A stretch of 64,000 nt of DNA from Thermogemmata fonticola. GTDB lineage: Bacteria > Planctomycetota > Planctomycetia > Gemmatales > Gemmataceae. Positions 1 to 8,772 of the stretch are shown here, one piece after another. The position numbers and the translations under genes are program-made. Under the pieces are notes generated by a model. It was not told the origin of the DNA. It saw nothing but the letters and a program-made list of their open reading frames with translations, and searched no databases. The DNA is taken from NCBI RefSeq assembly GCF_013694095.1, contig NZ_JACEFB010000005.1, positions 124,001 through 188,000 of the forward strand. The letters are read 5' to 3'. Every line of letters starts with the position of its first letter. Position 1 is the stretch's first letter.

Positions 1-83
1 TCTGGGTTGATAGTCTCCATGCTCACCTGTGTGTCTGCGGCGACCAGAGTACGACCGGGAAATGCGAGGCGAAAGGGGGGATT

Positions 84-1613
84 GTGACAGGACCGCGCGT
101 GTTGTTTGCCACGCCTGAAGTGGCCGGTTTTGCCAAAACCGGGGGATTGGCAGACGTATCCGCTTCCCTGCCTCGTGCCTTGGCGCAATTGGGGGCCGCC
201 GTCGCCGTCGTCATGCCGTATTACAACGCGGTCCGCCGGAGTGGGCAACCGATCGAACGGACCCCATTCGTCCTCCCCGTGCCGTTGGGGGACCGCGTTC
301 TAGCTTGCCGAGTGTACCGTTCCCTGCTCCCGCGCTCCTCAGTACCCATTTACTTCATCGAGCATTCCCCTTTTTTCGAACGGGATGATCCTCGCCTGGG
401 CCGCGGGTTGTATCAGCAAGTCATGCTCGGCGGCTATCGTGCCGACTATCCCGACAACGCGGAACGCTTTATCTTTTTCAGCCGGGCGGTGTTGGAACTG
501 GTACCCCACTTGGATTTCCGACCCGAAGTGATTCACGTCAATGATTGGCAAACGGCACTCGTGCCGGTGTTTCTGGCGGAAGCCTACCGTTCCCGGCCAG
601 GGTACAACCATCTGCGCACCCTCCTCACCATCCATAATTTGGCTTATCAAGGCATTTTTGGCCGGGATGTTTTGCCCCTGACCGGACTGCCGGGTTGGCT
701 ATTCAATCCCACGCAGTTGGAGTATCACGGCTTTTTCAACTTCCTGAAGGCGGGGATTATCTACGCTGACGCCATCAATACGGTCAGCCCCACCTATGCT
801 CGCGAAATCCAGACGCCAGAATACGGTTACGGCTTGGAAGGTTTACTAGCCAGCGTGCAGCATAAACTGACGGGCATTGTGAACGGCTGCGATTACGAAC
901 AATGGGACCCTGCCCATGATCCCCACATCGCCGCCACTTATACTCCGGACACTGTGGTAGAACGCAAACCGCTTTGCAAAGCAGACTTGCAACGCCGCTT
1001 CGACCTGCCGGTGATGGCGGACACCCCTGTCTTGGGAATGATCGCCCGGTTGGTCCACCAGAAGGGGATCGATCTGGTACTTAGCGCAGCACCGGGATTC
1101 CTCGACCTGGGCTGTCAAATCGTATTTTTGGGAGAAGGGGACCGCGAATACCACGACCAGCTTCAGGCGTTTCGTAGCCGACACCCCAACCGGGTGGGTT
1201 TGTACTTGGGATTTCACGAAGGTCTTGCGCATGTCATCGAGGCTGGGGCCGACTTGTTCCTCATGCCTAGCCGCTACGAACCCTGTGGTCTTAATCAGCT
1301 CTACAGCCTCAAGTATGGCACGCCGCCGGTGGTCCGGGTCACCGGAGGGTTAGCCGATACTGTCGTCAATGCCACGGAGGAAAATATCGCAGCCGGCACG
1401 GCGACTGGCTTCGCCTTTCACGACTACACGGCCAGTGCCCTCTACGAAACCGTTCGCTGGGCGTTGACACTTTATCATCATCGCCCTCATCACTTCCGGC
1501 AAATTATGCAGACCGCGATGCGGCAGGACTGGAGCTGGAATCGCAGCGCCCGGGAGTATGTCGCTTTGTACGACCGACTTTGCCAGACGGTTGCACGCTT
1601 GCAACACGGGTAA
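84..1613 (+). CDS. glgA: Glycogen/starch synthase (ADP-glucose type, GT5)
   Basis: The 509-aa product is a GT-B fold glucosyltransferase that adds glucose from ADP-glucose to the non-reducing end of a growing alpha-1,4-glucan in the cytoplasm. The N-terminal nucleotide-sugar motif KTGGLADV is at residues 18-25. The C-terminal acceptor/donor block LMPSRYEPCG starts near residue 393 and is followed by a GT..VVR.TGGLADTV segment, as in GlgA. The length fits the family (about 480-520 aa). I chose the GTG at 84 because a GAAAGGGGGG purine run lies just upstream and the protein begins directly with the beta strand before KTGG. No other glycogen gene is adjacent, and the next gene is convergent. Family assignment is very secure. 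Confidence 0.95.
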   Translation: MTGPRVLFATPEVAGFAKTGGLADVSASLPRALAQLGAAVAVVMPYYNAVRRSGQPIERTPFVLPVPLGDRVLACRVYRSLLPRSSVPIYFIEHSPFFERDDPRLGRGLYQQVMLGGYRADYPDNAERFIFFSRAVLELVPHLDFRPEVIHVNDWQTALVPVFLAEAYRSRPGYNHLRTLLTIHNLAYQGIFGRDVLPLTGLPGWLFNPTQLEYHGFFNFLKAGIIYADAINTVSPTYAREIQTPEYGYGLEGLLASVQHKLTGIVNGCDYEQWDPAHDPHIAATYTPDTVVERKPLCKADLQRRFDLPVMADTPVLGMIARLVHQKGIDLVLSAAPGFLDLGCQIVFLGEGDREYHDQLQAFRSRHPNRVGLYLGFHEGLAHVIEAGADLFLMPSRYEPCGLNQLYSLKYGTPPVVRVTGGLADTVVNATEENIAAGTATGFAFHDYTASALYETVRWALTLYHHRPHHFRQIMQTAMRQDWSWNRSAREYVALYDRLCQTVARLQHG

Positions 1614-1655
1614 CGCTACCCCGCGGACGCAACTGGCTGCCTGGGGGCACCACCA

Positions 1656-2360
1656 CTAGCGACCGTTCAGGGGCGGCACATCGCACACCAACGTCGCAAT
1701 GTGACGCACCGCTTCGTACTTCTTCCCGGCCCACTCGCCACTTCGTCGTTCGGTCACACGTGCTGCCACACAGTAGCGACCGCCTTCCTTGTAGATCGGG
1801 GTCAAGCCCTGGGTATCCGTCTTGACCGATGTGCTGCTGACTTCGCCCTTTTCCGCTTTTTCGGAGAGGTCTACGCTCACCTCCGCATCGGCCACTGTCT
1901 TACCCTGACGCCGCACCTGAAACCGCACCCCGCCATCGGCACGCAGCGGAACAATTTCCATCGGCAACGCCTCGCCCACCGCGTTGCCGGCTGCAAACGG
2001 GTCCCCCACGATAACCTTGGGATAGTACCACGTCAACATCGGCGGGTTATCCCCTCGCTGAGTCACCGCTGCTTCCGTTACTCCAAAAATGAGGCGCGGT
2101 TGATGCTCCTTCAAAAGAGCACGATAATAATTACCGGCCCCTTTTTCCACGACGAGCTTGTAGTCCTGGCCATTCACACTGCGGAGAGTCAACAAGGTTT
2201 TTTCGGCTCGCGTGGCTGGCGTCTTCGGATCCGGTGCGGCAGCGTGACCAAAAACCAAACGGGCCTCCCCTGCCTCACTACTCACATAAACAAACACAAA
2301 GTGCGCGAACGCTGAAAAACTTACCCCCAGTAGGACCACGGTTGCGACTGCAAGACGCAT
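1656..2360 (-). CDS. Secreted DUF4198-like protein
   Basis: This is a 234-aa protein with an N-terminal signal peptide (MRLAVATVV...SAFAH) and an all-beta look thereafter. The mature protein begins with an AHFVFVYV strand and contains V.VR..GKTVADAEVSV, resembling the DUF4198 and carboxypeptidase-regulatory-like periplasmic families often found near metal uptake genes in other bacteria. The ATG at 2360 is chosen over an upstream in-frame ATG because AGGAGG sits seven bases before it. It is convergent with glgA and divergent from the acyl-CoA dehydrogenase. The specific role is unknown, and the family call is by resemblance only. Confidence 0.6.
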   Translation of the reverse strand: MRLAVATVVLLGVSFSAFAHFVFVYVSSEAGEARLVFGHAAAPDPKTPATRAEKTLLTLRSVNGQDYKLVVEKGAGNYYRALLKEHQPRLIFGVTEAAVTQRGDNPPMLTWYYPKVIVGDPFAAGNAVGEALPMEIVPLRADGGVRFQVRRQGKTVADAEVSVDLSEKAEKGEVSSTSVKTDTQGLTPIYKEGGRYCVAARVTERRSGEWAGKKYEAVRHIATLVCDVPPLNGR

Positions 2361-2642
2361 GGCAATACCTCCTGGACTGGAAACCTGCACTGAACTTCGT
2401 CACGGGCGAAGCGACTGGAAATTCTTGCAGTCTTACCTTTTCGCGTTGCCAATTTAGGGACAACCGTTGATTCGCCAAGTCCCAGAGGTGCATCGACACC
2501 CACCGAGGGAAATAATTCCATGCCTGCGGTCTGAACCTTGGGATTCACCGCCTTCTGGGAACCACGCTGGGAGCTTGGCCCTCTTCCCTATCATAACTGT
2601 GGGACAGGCGTGAGGAATTCGAGCGGCACGGGAGCGGGAATC

Positions 2643-3833
2643 ATGGAACGAGATGCGGAGCGCTTGCTGGAGGACGTCGAGGCGTTCTGTCGGGAAATCC
2701 GGCCGATCGAAGAGCTGGCCTACGCGGAGCGGCGTTACAACGATCAGGTCATTCCTTTGGCCCAAAAACACAACTTGCTTGGCATGATCATTGATCCCGC
2801 CTACGGGGGGCGGGGAGCGGATACCGTCACCTACCTCAAAGCTCTCAGCCGAATTGGACGCGAGGGAACCACGGTCCGCACATTTTTCTCCGGTCATCTG
2901 AGCATCGGAGCCTATCCCATCCAAACCTGGGGAAGCGAGACCTTGAAGCGGAAATATCTACCCCGTGCAGCCAAAGGGGAATGCATCTTGGCTTTCGGCC
3001 TAACAGAACCGGAAGCGGGTAGCAATCCCCGCCAGATGACCAGCACCTACCGCCGCCAAGGTGAAGGATACGTACTCAACGGAGTCAAATATCTGATCTC
3101 CAACGGTGGCATTGCCGATGCGATTGTGGTTTTCGCCTATCCCGCGGACCTGCCTGAGTCGGACCCCCGCCGCCGCATCTCGGCATTTGTGATCGACACG
3201 CATGTCCCCGGCTTCGAGGCGGAAAGTTTCACCGCTCAGGCCAAGTTGGGGCTGCCCACCTCCAACACCGCCATGTTTTCCATGCACGAACTCTACATTC
3301 CCGCAGAAAACCTTTTGGGAAATGAAGGCGAGGGCTTCCGCATTGCCATGGGAACGCTAGTCAGCGGCCGCTTGAGTGTGGCAGCAGGCTGCCTTGGTGT
3401 GATTGAGGACTGCCTGGCCGAGGCCAGTCAGTATGCCAAGGAACGGGTTCAACACGGCAAGGAGATTGCACGTCATCAATTGGTGCAGGAACATATCGCC
3501 ATGATCGAGATGGCTCGAGTCGCCACTGCCGCACTCGTGCATCAGGCGGCTTTAGCCAAGGATCGGGCCTCTGCTCACCCCCAGGACCCGGCCCTGGCCC
3601 GCGAGGCGGACTTGCTAGCAGCCCAAGCCAAATTCTTCGCCTCCCATGCCGCTTGGGACGCCGCCGATCGCGCGGTGCAGGTCTTCGGAGGCCGTGGTTG
3701 GAGTACCTTGTACCGCCCGGCTCGCCACCTCGCTGACGTCCGCGTGTGCCGCATTTATGAGGGAACCGATGAAATCCTCAAGCTAAAAATCGCCGCCGCC
3801 GTGCTTGGTAAAGAGTGGGAAGCATTCCATTGA
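2643..3833 (+). CDS. Acyl-CoA dehydrogenase
   Basis: The 396-aa product is a cytoplasmic FAD-dependent acyl-CoA dehydrogenase, which makes the alpha,beta-double bond in acyl-CoA and passes electrons to ETF. Family signature 1 (FGLTEPEAGSN) is at about residues 118-128. Signature 2 (QVFGGRGW.. through IYEGTDEI) is near the C-terminus, with the probable catalytic base Glu373 in YEGT. The reading frame is open upstream to 2538, but the ATG at 2643 gives the usual family length and follows a GGGAGCGGG purine stretch. It stands alone, with no ETF or thiolase genes beside it, so the acyl substrate cannot be deduced. Confidence 0.93.
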   Translation: MERDAERLLEDVEAFCREIRPIEELAYAERRYNDQVIPLAQKHNLLGMIIDPAYGGRGADTVTYLKALSRIGREGTTVRTFFSGHLSIGAYPIQTWGSETLKRKYLPRAAKGECILAFGLTEPEAGSNPRQMTSTYRRQGEGYVLNGVKYLISNGGIADAIVVFAYPADLPESDPRRRISAFVIDTHVPGFEAESFTAQAKLGLPTSNTAMFSMHELYIPAENLLGNEGEGFRIAMGTLVSGRLSVAAGCLGVIEDCLAEASQYAKERVQHGKEIARHQLVQEHIAMIEMARVATAALVHQAALAKDRASAHPQDPALAREADLLAAQAKFFASHAAWDAADRAVQVFGGRGWSTLYRPARHLADVRVCRIYEGTDEILKLKIAAAVLGKEWEAFH

Positions 3834-4039
3834 CAGAAGGCTCATGGTGGGAAAAATTCCTTCTGGCGGGGCTTTCTCGTCCGCTGAAATGCAGAAAGTT
3901 TTCCTCGAGAAAGTTGTTTCTTCATTAAACTGGAACGACTCCGAGCGGGAGTGTCGAAAGCGGGATTGTAACTGACTCGATTCCATCTCGCGCCGGGCCG
4001 TTTGAGTGCCTACCAACGCCAGGCGGGCGGCACGGTCTC

Positions 4040-5494
4040 TCACGGCCCTGTTTCCTGGGCGAGTCGCTGAAGCATCTCTTGCAAAGTCCTGGTGATTTTG
4101 ACCGACGCTGGAACTTCCAGATAACTGGAACGTGCCCGCCAGGTTTCGTATCCACCCAAGGCGTGATGTTCCGGCGTGGGCAAATAGCCGTGGTAGCCGT
4201 TGGCCAACGACACCACCGCGGTCACAGCAAACGGACTCGTCCGTTTCAATTCCAAACCGATTTCCACGAAGACTTCACAAGGAATGGCCGCCAGCGCAGC
4301 ATCTCCTATACGCATCGCTTGGAGTTGCAAAGTCACCTCTGAGGGGTATTTGGCGAGGAGGACGGTTTCCCGCGCGTAAACTTCCTCCGGCGTCCGCAGG
4401 ACCTTTTCTTTCGCGCGAGCCAGGATAGCCTCCGCTCGTCGGACCTCCTCAGCCGTCGGTTTGCGAACTCCGAGGGTCAATTCTCGATTGACCACAGCCA
4501 GACGCACATCGCTGCGGTAAGTCGCCTTCTGAATAGCTCGTAGGGCCGCATTGGCTACCGCTTCGGCCACCAAACGGGACTGTTCCCCCGGCTGGCGCTT
4601 GGGAGCTGGCTCACGGAAATTGATATTGTTGACATCTCCACTGGTGCCGTTCGACAACAGAGCGACAAAGTTCGGGCCAGCCTTGAGCTTGGTCCGCATG
4701 ACCGTGGCAAAGACTCCAAAATAATCGGCCGACAGCGGAGGCATATCCCCCACGTAGTGCAACGAATAATTGGCATACAACGCCAGCGGTTCGCCTTGGG
4801 CGGTTTGCACACTCAAGACGGTCACCCGCGGATCAGTTGGCCCTGCCGGCTCGAGCAAATCCGGGCTGGCACGCGGCGGATTCATGCGAACTTGATCCGA
4901 GGTTCCCCCGAAAGGATCGCGATGGATCACGCCTGCCTTCATCTTCCAACGGCGATTGAAAACCTGGTGGGGTTCCTCAGCCACCCCCCAAGCGATCTGA
5001 GCAGGGGCCAAGCGGGCATGAGCTTGGATGATTCCCTCGGCAATCCGTTCGGTGAGGAACTGAACGTAGTCTGGATCGGGTTCGCTCTGGAACACCCCCG
5101 CCACGGTGGGAGCTGTATGGGTGTGCGTCGCGGAGATCAGCATGTTGCCGGGAGGAATCCCGGTCTTTTTCGCAGCTAAGGCCTTGGCCTTGTCCAGAAT
5201 GTCCCGCGGGATCATGCAACTATCTACGACCACCAAAACCAGGGCTGTCTTCCCATCCTCGAGCACCAGGCAGCGTGCGTGGAGGGGGTCATGAGCACGT
5301 GTGGCTTGTCGATCCTGAAACCCTCCGTTGACCGAGATGGGAAACTTCTGAGGGGTAATGTCCTGGGCGTATGCTCCCGCCCGAAGCCGACCTCCTGCCC
5401 CACCGGGCTCAACTTCGCAGGTCCGTCCATTCCCGAAAGCACCGGCTATCACGCAGAGCGCTAGGAATATGTATCGACCAGGAATGCTCAACAT
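4040..5494 (-). CDS. Secreted neutral/alkaline ceramidase-like protein
   Basis: The 484-aa protein has a signal peptide (about residues 1-26) and the N-terminal domain of the neutral/alkaline non-lysosomal ceramidase family. The opening AGAYAQDITP block and the zinc-type THTHTAP motif (residues 123-129) are typical, as is YSLHYVG (about 243-249). The family's GDVSPN hexapeptide, which carries the nucleophilic serine, appears here as GDVNNI (about 286-291), so the serine is absent. Only the catalytic-type domain is present, since full ceramidases are longer. The start at 5494 follows a GGGAGGGGG Shine-Dalgarno run. It is likely a metal-dependent periplasmic hydrolase of unknown substrate. Confidence 0.8.
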   Translation of the reverse strand: MLSIPGRYIFLALCVIAGAFGNGRTCEVEPGGAGGRLRAGAYAQDITPQKFPISVNGGFQDRQATRAHDPLHARCLVLEDGKTALVLVVVDSCMIPRDILDKAKALAAKKTGIPPGNMLISATHTHTAPTVAGVFQSEPDPDYVQFLTERIAEGIIQAHARLAPAQIAWGVAEEPHQVFNRRWKMKAGVIHRDPFGGTSDQVRMNPPRASPDLLEPAGPTDPRVTVLSVQTAQGEPLALYANYSLHYVGDMPPLSADYFGVFATVMRTKLKAGPNFVALLSNGTSGDVNNINFREPAPKRQPGEQSRLVAEAVANAALRAIQKATYRSDVRLAVVNRELTLGVRKPTAEEVRRAEAILARAKEKVLRTPEEVYARETVLLAKYPSEVTLQLQAMRIGDAALAAIPCEVFVEIGLELKRTSPFAVTAVVSLANGYHGYLPTPEHHALGGYETWRARSSYLEVPASVKITRTLQEMLQRLAQETGP

Positions 5495-5709
5495 GGGATG
5501 CCCCCTCCCTTCCCTCACTGCGGTCCAAACCGCTCGTTGCGGCCGGGGTAGAAGATGGCCATATTTTGTTCCTCAGGCCATCATACCTGAAGCCGAGCGG
5601 TACGGATACTCCCAAGTCGTGAAAGAAATTCCCAGTCCCGCGCCACTAATGATTATGAGGAAGACTCCACCTTCCTGAAGTTCCTGATGGGCAGCTAAGG
5701 GGTGACCTC

Positions 5710-7902
5710 ATGCCACGGCTCACGCTGCGAACCCTACTCGCCTACCTGGACGACACCTTAGAGCCTGAAGAGGCACGCGATCTGGGACTCAAGATCGCAG
5801 AAAATCCCGAGGTGCAGCAACTCATCGAGCGTATCAAGCGGGTGACACGCCGCCGGGGATTGGGCGCCCCACCCCCTATCAGCGATGAGGATGAAGTCTC
5901 TGATCCAAATACGGTGGCGGAGTATTTGGATAATCGCTTGGATTCGGAATCCATTAAAGAATTTGAGGCCGCCTGTTTGAAATCTGACGCTCTGCTCGCT
6001 GAGGTCGCAGCCTGCCATCAGATTTTGACCTTGGTTCTGACGGAACCCGTCCGCGTGCCGCCACCGGCTTACCAGCGTATGTACCGGCTGCTGCCCCCTC
6101 CGCTGGCCAACCATCAACGCAAACCTGGCAAAGCCCCCACCCTGACCCCTGTGCCTCCACCGGCGCCGGACAACTTGGAATCCGAGGAAGCGGACGTTGC
6201 CCTACTTCTGGGATTGAAACGCTATGACTCCAGCGACACGTGGCGCGGACAATCCATGCTCCTCGGTGCGATTGCGGGATGTGTGATTCTGCTAGCTATC
6301 GCCATTTGGATGGCTTTACCTTCCCCGCCCACCAGCACAGCACGCGTGATCCCCGGCAGCGGTGATCTGGCCAAAAGCAGCCAAACCCCGACGGACTCCC
6401 TCCCCCCTGCCCCAGATAAAATCCCTGAGACGGATAGCCAGTCCAAAACCACCACACCCCCGCCTCCCGTGGAACCAGGGAAAGGAGCCAGCCCCGAGGA
6501 AATACTCCCACCGCCTAAAAAGCCCGCGGAAAAACCGGACATCTCCGCGGAAAAACAACCGGCTCCCAAAGACTTTACCCCGGTCACGCCACCGGAACAG
6601 GCACGCAAAGTAGCTGGAGAATGGCTCCGCTCGAATACTCCGATTCTGCTCGTAACGCGAGAACCCCGTCCGGATGCCCCTTGGCTCAAAGTGGATGAGA
6701 GCAACGCTAATCTGTTCACCAATGACATCATTGTGGCATTGCCAGGTTACAAGGCTGACCTGAAACTGAATCATGAGGTAGCTCTGCACCTCTGGGGAAA
6801 CGTCCCGGAACAATACGCCGTTCCCTTCGAGACGCCCCTGGAAGTGCGCTTGCGCCTACATCCGCCCTCCCAAAACTTTCACGCCGACCTGACGTTGGAG
6901 GCCGGACGCATTTACATCACCTGCCAAAAGCCGGACACTCACATCCGCCTGCGATTGAACGGGGAAAACGGGGAAGTTTGGGATTGCATCTCCCGCGAAG
7001 CCAATACGGAGATGATGGTGCAAGTGCATAAGGCCTTTGTCCCCGGCACACCCTTTGCCGTGGAGGGAGGCGAACCCCCGCGAGTCACAGCCGTCTGGCT
7101 CGTCACACGCGGTCAAAGCGAGTTCCGAGCGCCCAAACGGTTCAAAAAGTTCACCGCCTCCGCAGGAAATCTCGTGTCTTGGGATAGCATCAGCGGCCAA
7201 CTTTCGGAACCGCAACCGCTTCCCAAAGGGGAAAGACGATACGAGCGCTTTCCTCTGTTATCCGCAGAGCAAGGCAAGCCCCTTCAGGCTGCTCTGGCCG
7301 AACTGGCCGATGGTCTCAAGGAACCTCAAGGATTGCGGGTCCATCTGGAGAGCCGACTCCAGGCTCCGTTTTTACCGGGCAACATCTTACCAACGACCCT
7401 CGCGATCTACTCCTACGCCGCTATTACGGAAGGAGCGGATGTCGAGGTCATGGCAGGCCACCTTTTCGACGTGTTGTCTGACCGCGACCGCCCCTACGCC
7501 CGGCGGGCCGCGATCACCGCTGCCAGCGCTTGGCTGGCACGGGACAGTCAAAACACCAAGATTTTCAGGAACGTCCTGACCGACAAAAAGCAACTGCCCC
7601 CCGAGGAAGCTGACTTAATCCTGTTCCTGTTGCGGGGTTATTCCTCACGCCAACGGCCGGATGCCGCGGCTGCTGCTGAACAACTGGTGCAATGGCTTAA
7701 CCATCCCAACCTCGTGGTGCGGGAGGCCGCTTTGGGCAACCTGATTGCCTATTTCGACCCCAATATCGTCAACCGCAAGGAACTTATCGATATTCCCCTA
7801 ACTCAGAGAGACGCGGAGACTTATAAAACTTATCTCGCCAATTGGAATAAATGGCTGGAGGAATTCAAGAGTAGCCTGCAATCCTCCCCGCCGAAGCAGT
7901 AA
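5710..7902 (+). CDS. Large membrane protein with duplicated anti-sigma-like N-terminus
   Basis: The function of this 730-aa protein is not recognised. It begins with two similar helical modules, LLAYLDDTLEPEE... (residues 9-45) and VAEYLDNRLDSES... (69-106). They resemble the small cytosolic modules at the N-terminus of planctomycete anti-sigma-factor-like proteins but lack the zinc-binding HxxxCxxC. One membrane helix (about 183-204) and a long proline/lysine-rich linker (about 205-300) follow. The rest is a predicted extracytoplasmic region of about 430 residues without a known motif, whose last 150 residues look alpha-helical and HEAT-like. AAGGGGTGACCTC precedes the ATG. A 74-aa membrane protein gene and mscL follow on the same strand. 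Confidence 0.75.
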   Translation: MPRLTLRTLLAYLDDTLEPEEARDLGLKIAENPEVQQLIERIKRVTRRRGLGAPPPISDEDEVSDPNTVAEYLDNRLDSESIKEFEAACLKSDALLAEVAACHQILTLVLTEPVRVPPPAYQRMYRLLPPPLANHQRKPGKAPTLTPVPPPAPDNLESEEADVALLLGLKRYDSSDTWRGQSMLLGAIAGCVILLAIAIWMALPSPPTSTARVIPGSGDLAKSSQTPTDSLPPAPDKIPETDSQSKTTTPPPPVEPGKGASPEEILPPPKKPAEKPDISAEKQPAPKDFTPVTPPEQARKVAGEWLRSNTPILLVTREPRPDAPWLKVDESNANLFTNDIIVALPGYKADLKLNHEVALHLWGNVPEQYAVPFETPLEVRLRLHPPSQNFHADLTLEAGRIYITCQKPDTHIRLRLNGENGEVWDCISREANTEMMVQVHKAFVPGTPFAVEGGEPPRVTAVWLVTRGQSEFRAPKRFKKFTASAGNLVSWDSISGQLSEPQPLPKGERRYERFPLLSAEQGKPLQAALAELADGLKEPQGLRVHLESRLQAPFLPGNILPTTLAIYSYAAITEGADVEVMAGHLFDVLSDRDRPYARRAAITAASAWLARDSQNTKIFRNVLTDKKQLPPEEADLILFLLRGYSSRQRPDAAAAAEQLVQWLNHPNLVVREAALGNLIAYFDPNIVNRKELIDIPLTQRDAETYKTYLANWNKWLEEFKSSLQSSPPKQ

Positions 7903-7921
7903 CGTGTTCAGCTCCTGCCCG

Positions 7922-7956
7922 CCGGTCCTGCTCTTAGCGTGGATCGACCGGTTTTT
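7922..7956 (+). terminator. Possible rho-independent terminator
   Basis: A six-base-pair stem (CCGGTC pairing with GACCGG, with an 18-base loop that can form a small inner GCT/AGC helix) is followed immediately by five T residues. It lies 19 bases after the stop codon of the 730-aa membrane protein. The large loop makes it a modest candidate. Confidence 0.4.
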
Positions 7957-8049
7957 CCATGACATTTATCAACCGACAGCGAATAATGAAGTAGACGGTA
8001 AGCAGGAGGGAAGAGACGAAACTTACTCCCCTTAAGAGGGGACTCCATC

Positions 8050-8274
8050 ATGCGGCTCAAATTCTGGTACCTGCTGGCGTCCCTGGTTGGGCTTCTCACC
8101 CCCCAGCAGGTCATGAGTCAAAATCCGACCTCCTCCACAGCGTGGCGGGACCCTCCTCCTTCCGCTCCCGCCGGTAATCCGCTGCTTGGACTGCTGATTA
8201 TCGCTGGCATCACACTCATCGCGATATTCATCATCTGGCTTATCAGCCGAGCGGATGATACATCACCGAGTTGA
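8050..8274 (+). CDS. Small secreted/membrane protein
   Basis: This is a 74-aa protein with a signal-peptide-like N-terminus (MRLKFWYLLASLVGLL, about residues 1-23), a short Pro/Ser-rich stretch, and one strongly hydrophobic helix (about 45-66, LLGLLIIAGITLIAIFIIWL) ending in a short acidic tail. No family is recognised. GAGGGGACTCCATC upstream of the ATG gives a plausible ribosome site. It lies between the 730-aa membrane protein and mscL on the same strand, so it may be co-transcribed with mscL. Confidence 0.6.
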   Translation: MRLKFWYLLASLVGLLTPQQVMSQNPTSSTAWRDPPPSAPAGNPLLGLLIIAGITLIAIFIIWLISRADDTSPS

Positions 8275-8311
8275 ATGAATCCGCTCCCGCTCCTTGCCCC
8301 TAGGTATGCCC

Positions 8312-8743
8312 ATGCGTGAATTTCTCCAGGAATTCCAGAAGTTCATTCTCCGCGGCAATGTGGTCGATCTGGCGGTGGGCCTGATCATTGGGGCCGCTTT
8401 CACTAACATCATCAACTCTTTGGTCAAAGACATTTTCATGCCCATCTTGGGACTACTCACCGGCGGTTTCGACCTTTCTGGCCAAACGATTACTCTCTAC
8501 GGAGACGCTCGGCTAGGATGGGGTAACTTCGCCCAGTCCACGATCACTTTTCTGATTATCGGTTTCTGCTTATTCCTCGTGGTCAAAGCCATGAACCGCG
8601 TGCGGGAATGGGCACCCCTTCCCGCTGTTCCACCCCCTGAACCGGCGGAAACGGAAAAACTTCTCCGGGAAATCCGCGATCTTCTCCGCGAACAAGCTTC
8701 CAAACCCTCCGCGTCCCCGGCCAATCCCCCTGCCGCTCTCTGA
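8312..8743 (+). CDS. mscL: Large-conductance mechanosensitive channel MscL
   Basis: The 143-aa inner-membrane protein forms a homopentameric tension-gated channel that releases solutes on hypo-osmotic shock. The N-terminal amphipathic helix (EFLQEFQKFILRG) and the first membrane helix motif NVVDLAVGLIIGAAF are diagnostic. A second hydrophobic helix (STITFLIIGFCLFLVV) and the C-terminal charged helix KLLREIRDLLREQ follow. In-frame alternatives begin at 8294 (TTG) and 8306 (ATG). I prefer 8312 because TAGG is well spaced before it and the protein then starts as family members do. The C-terminus carries a short Pro/Ala/Ser tail. Confidence 0.93.
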   Translation: MREFLQEFQKFILRGNVVDLAVGLIIGAAFTNIINSLVKDIFMPILGLLTGGFDLSGQTITLYGDARLGWGNFAQSTITFLIIGFCLFLVVKAMNRVREWAPLPAVPPPEPAETEKLLREIRDLLREQASKPSASPANPPAAL

Positions 8744-8772
8744 ACAAGGGATTTCCTCGCTTCATCGCTGAC

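Noticed and set aside
1-83. A gene ending at the left edge
   Set aside because: No supported coding frame or RNA gene was found in the first 83 bases; they look like the leader of glgA.
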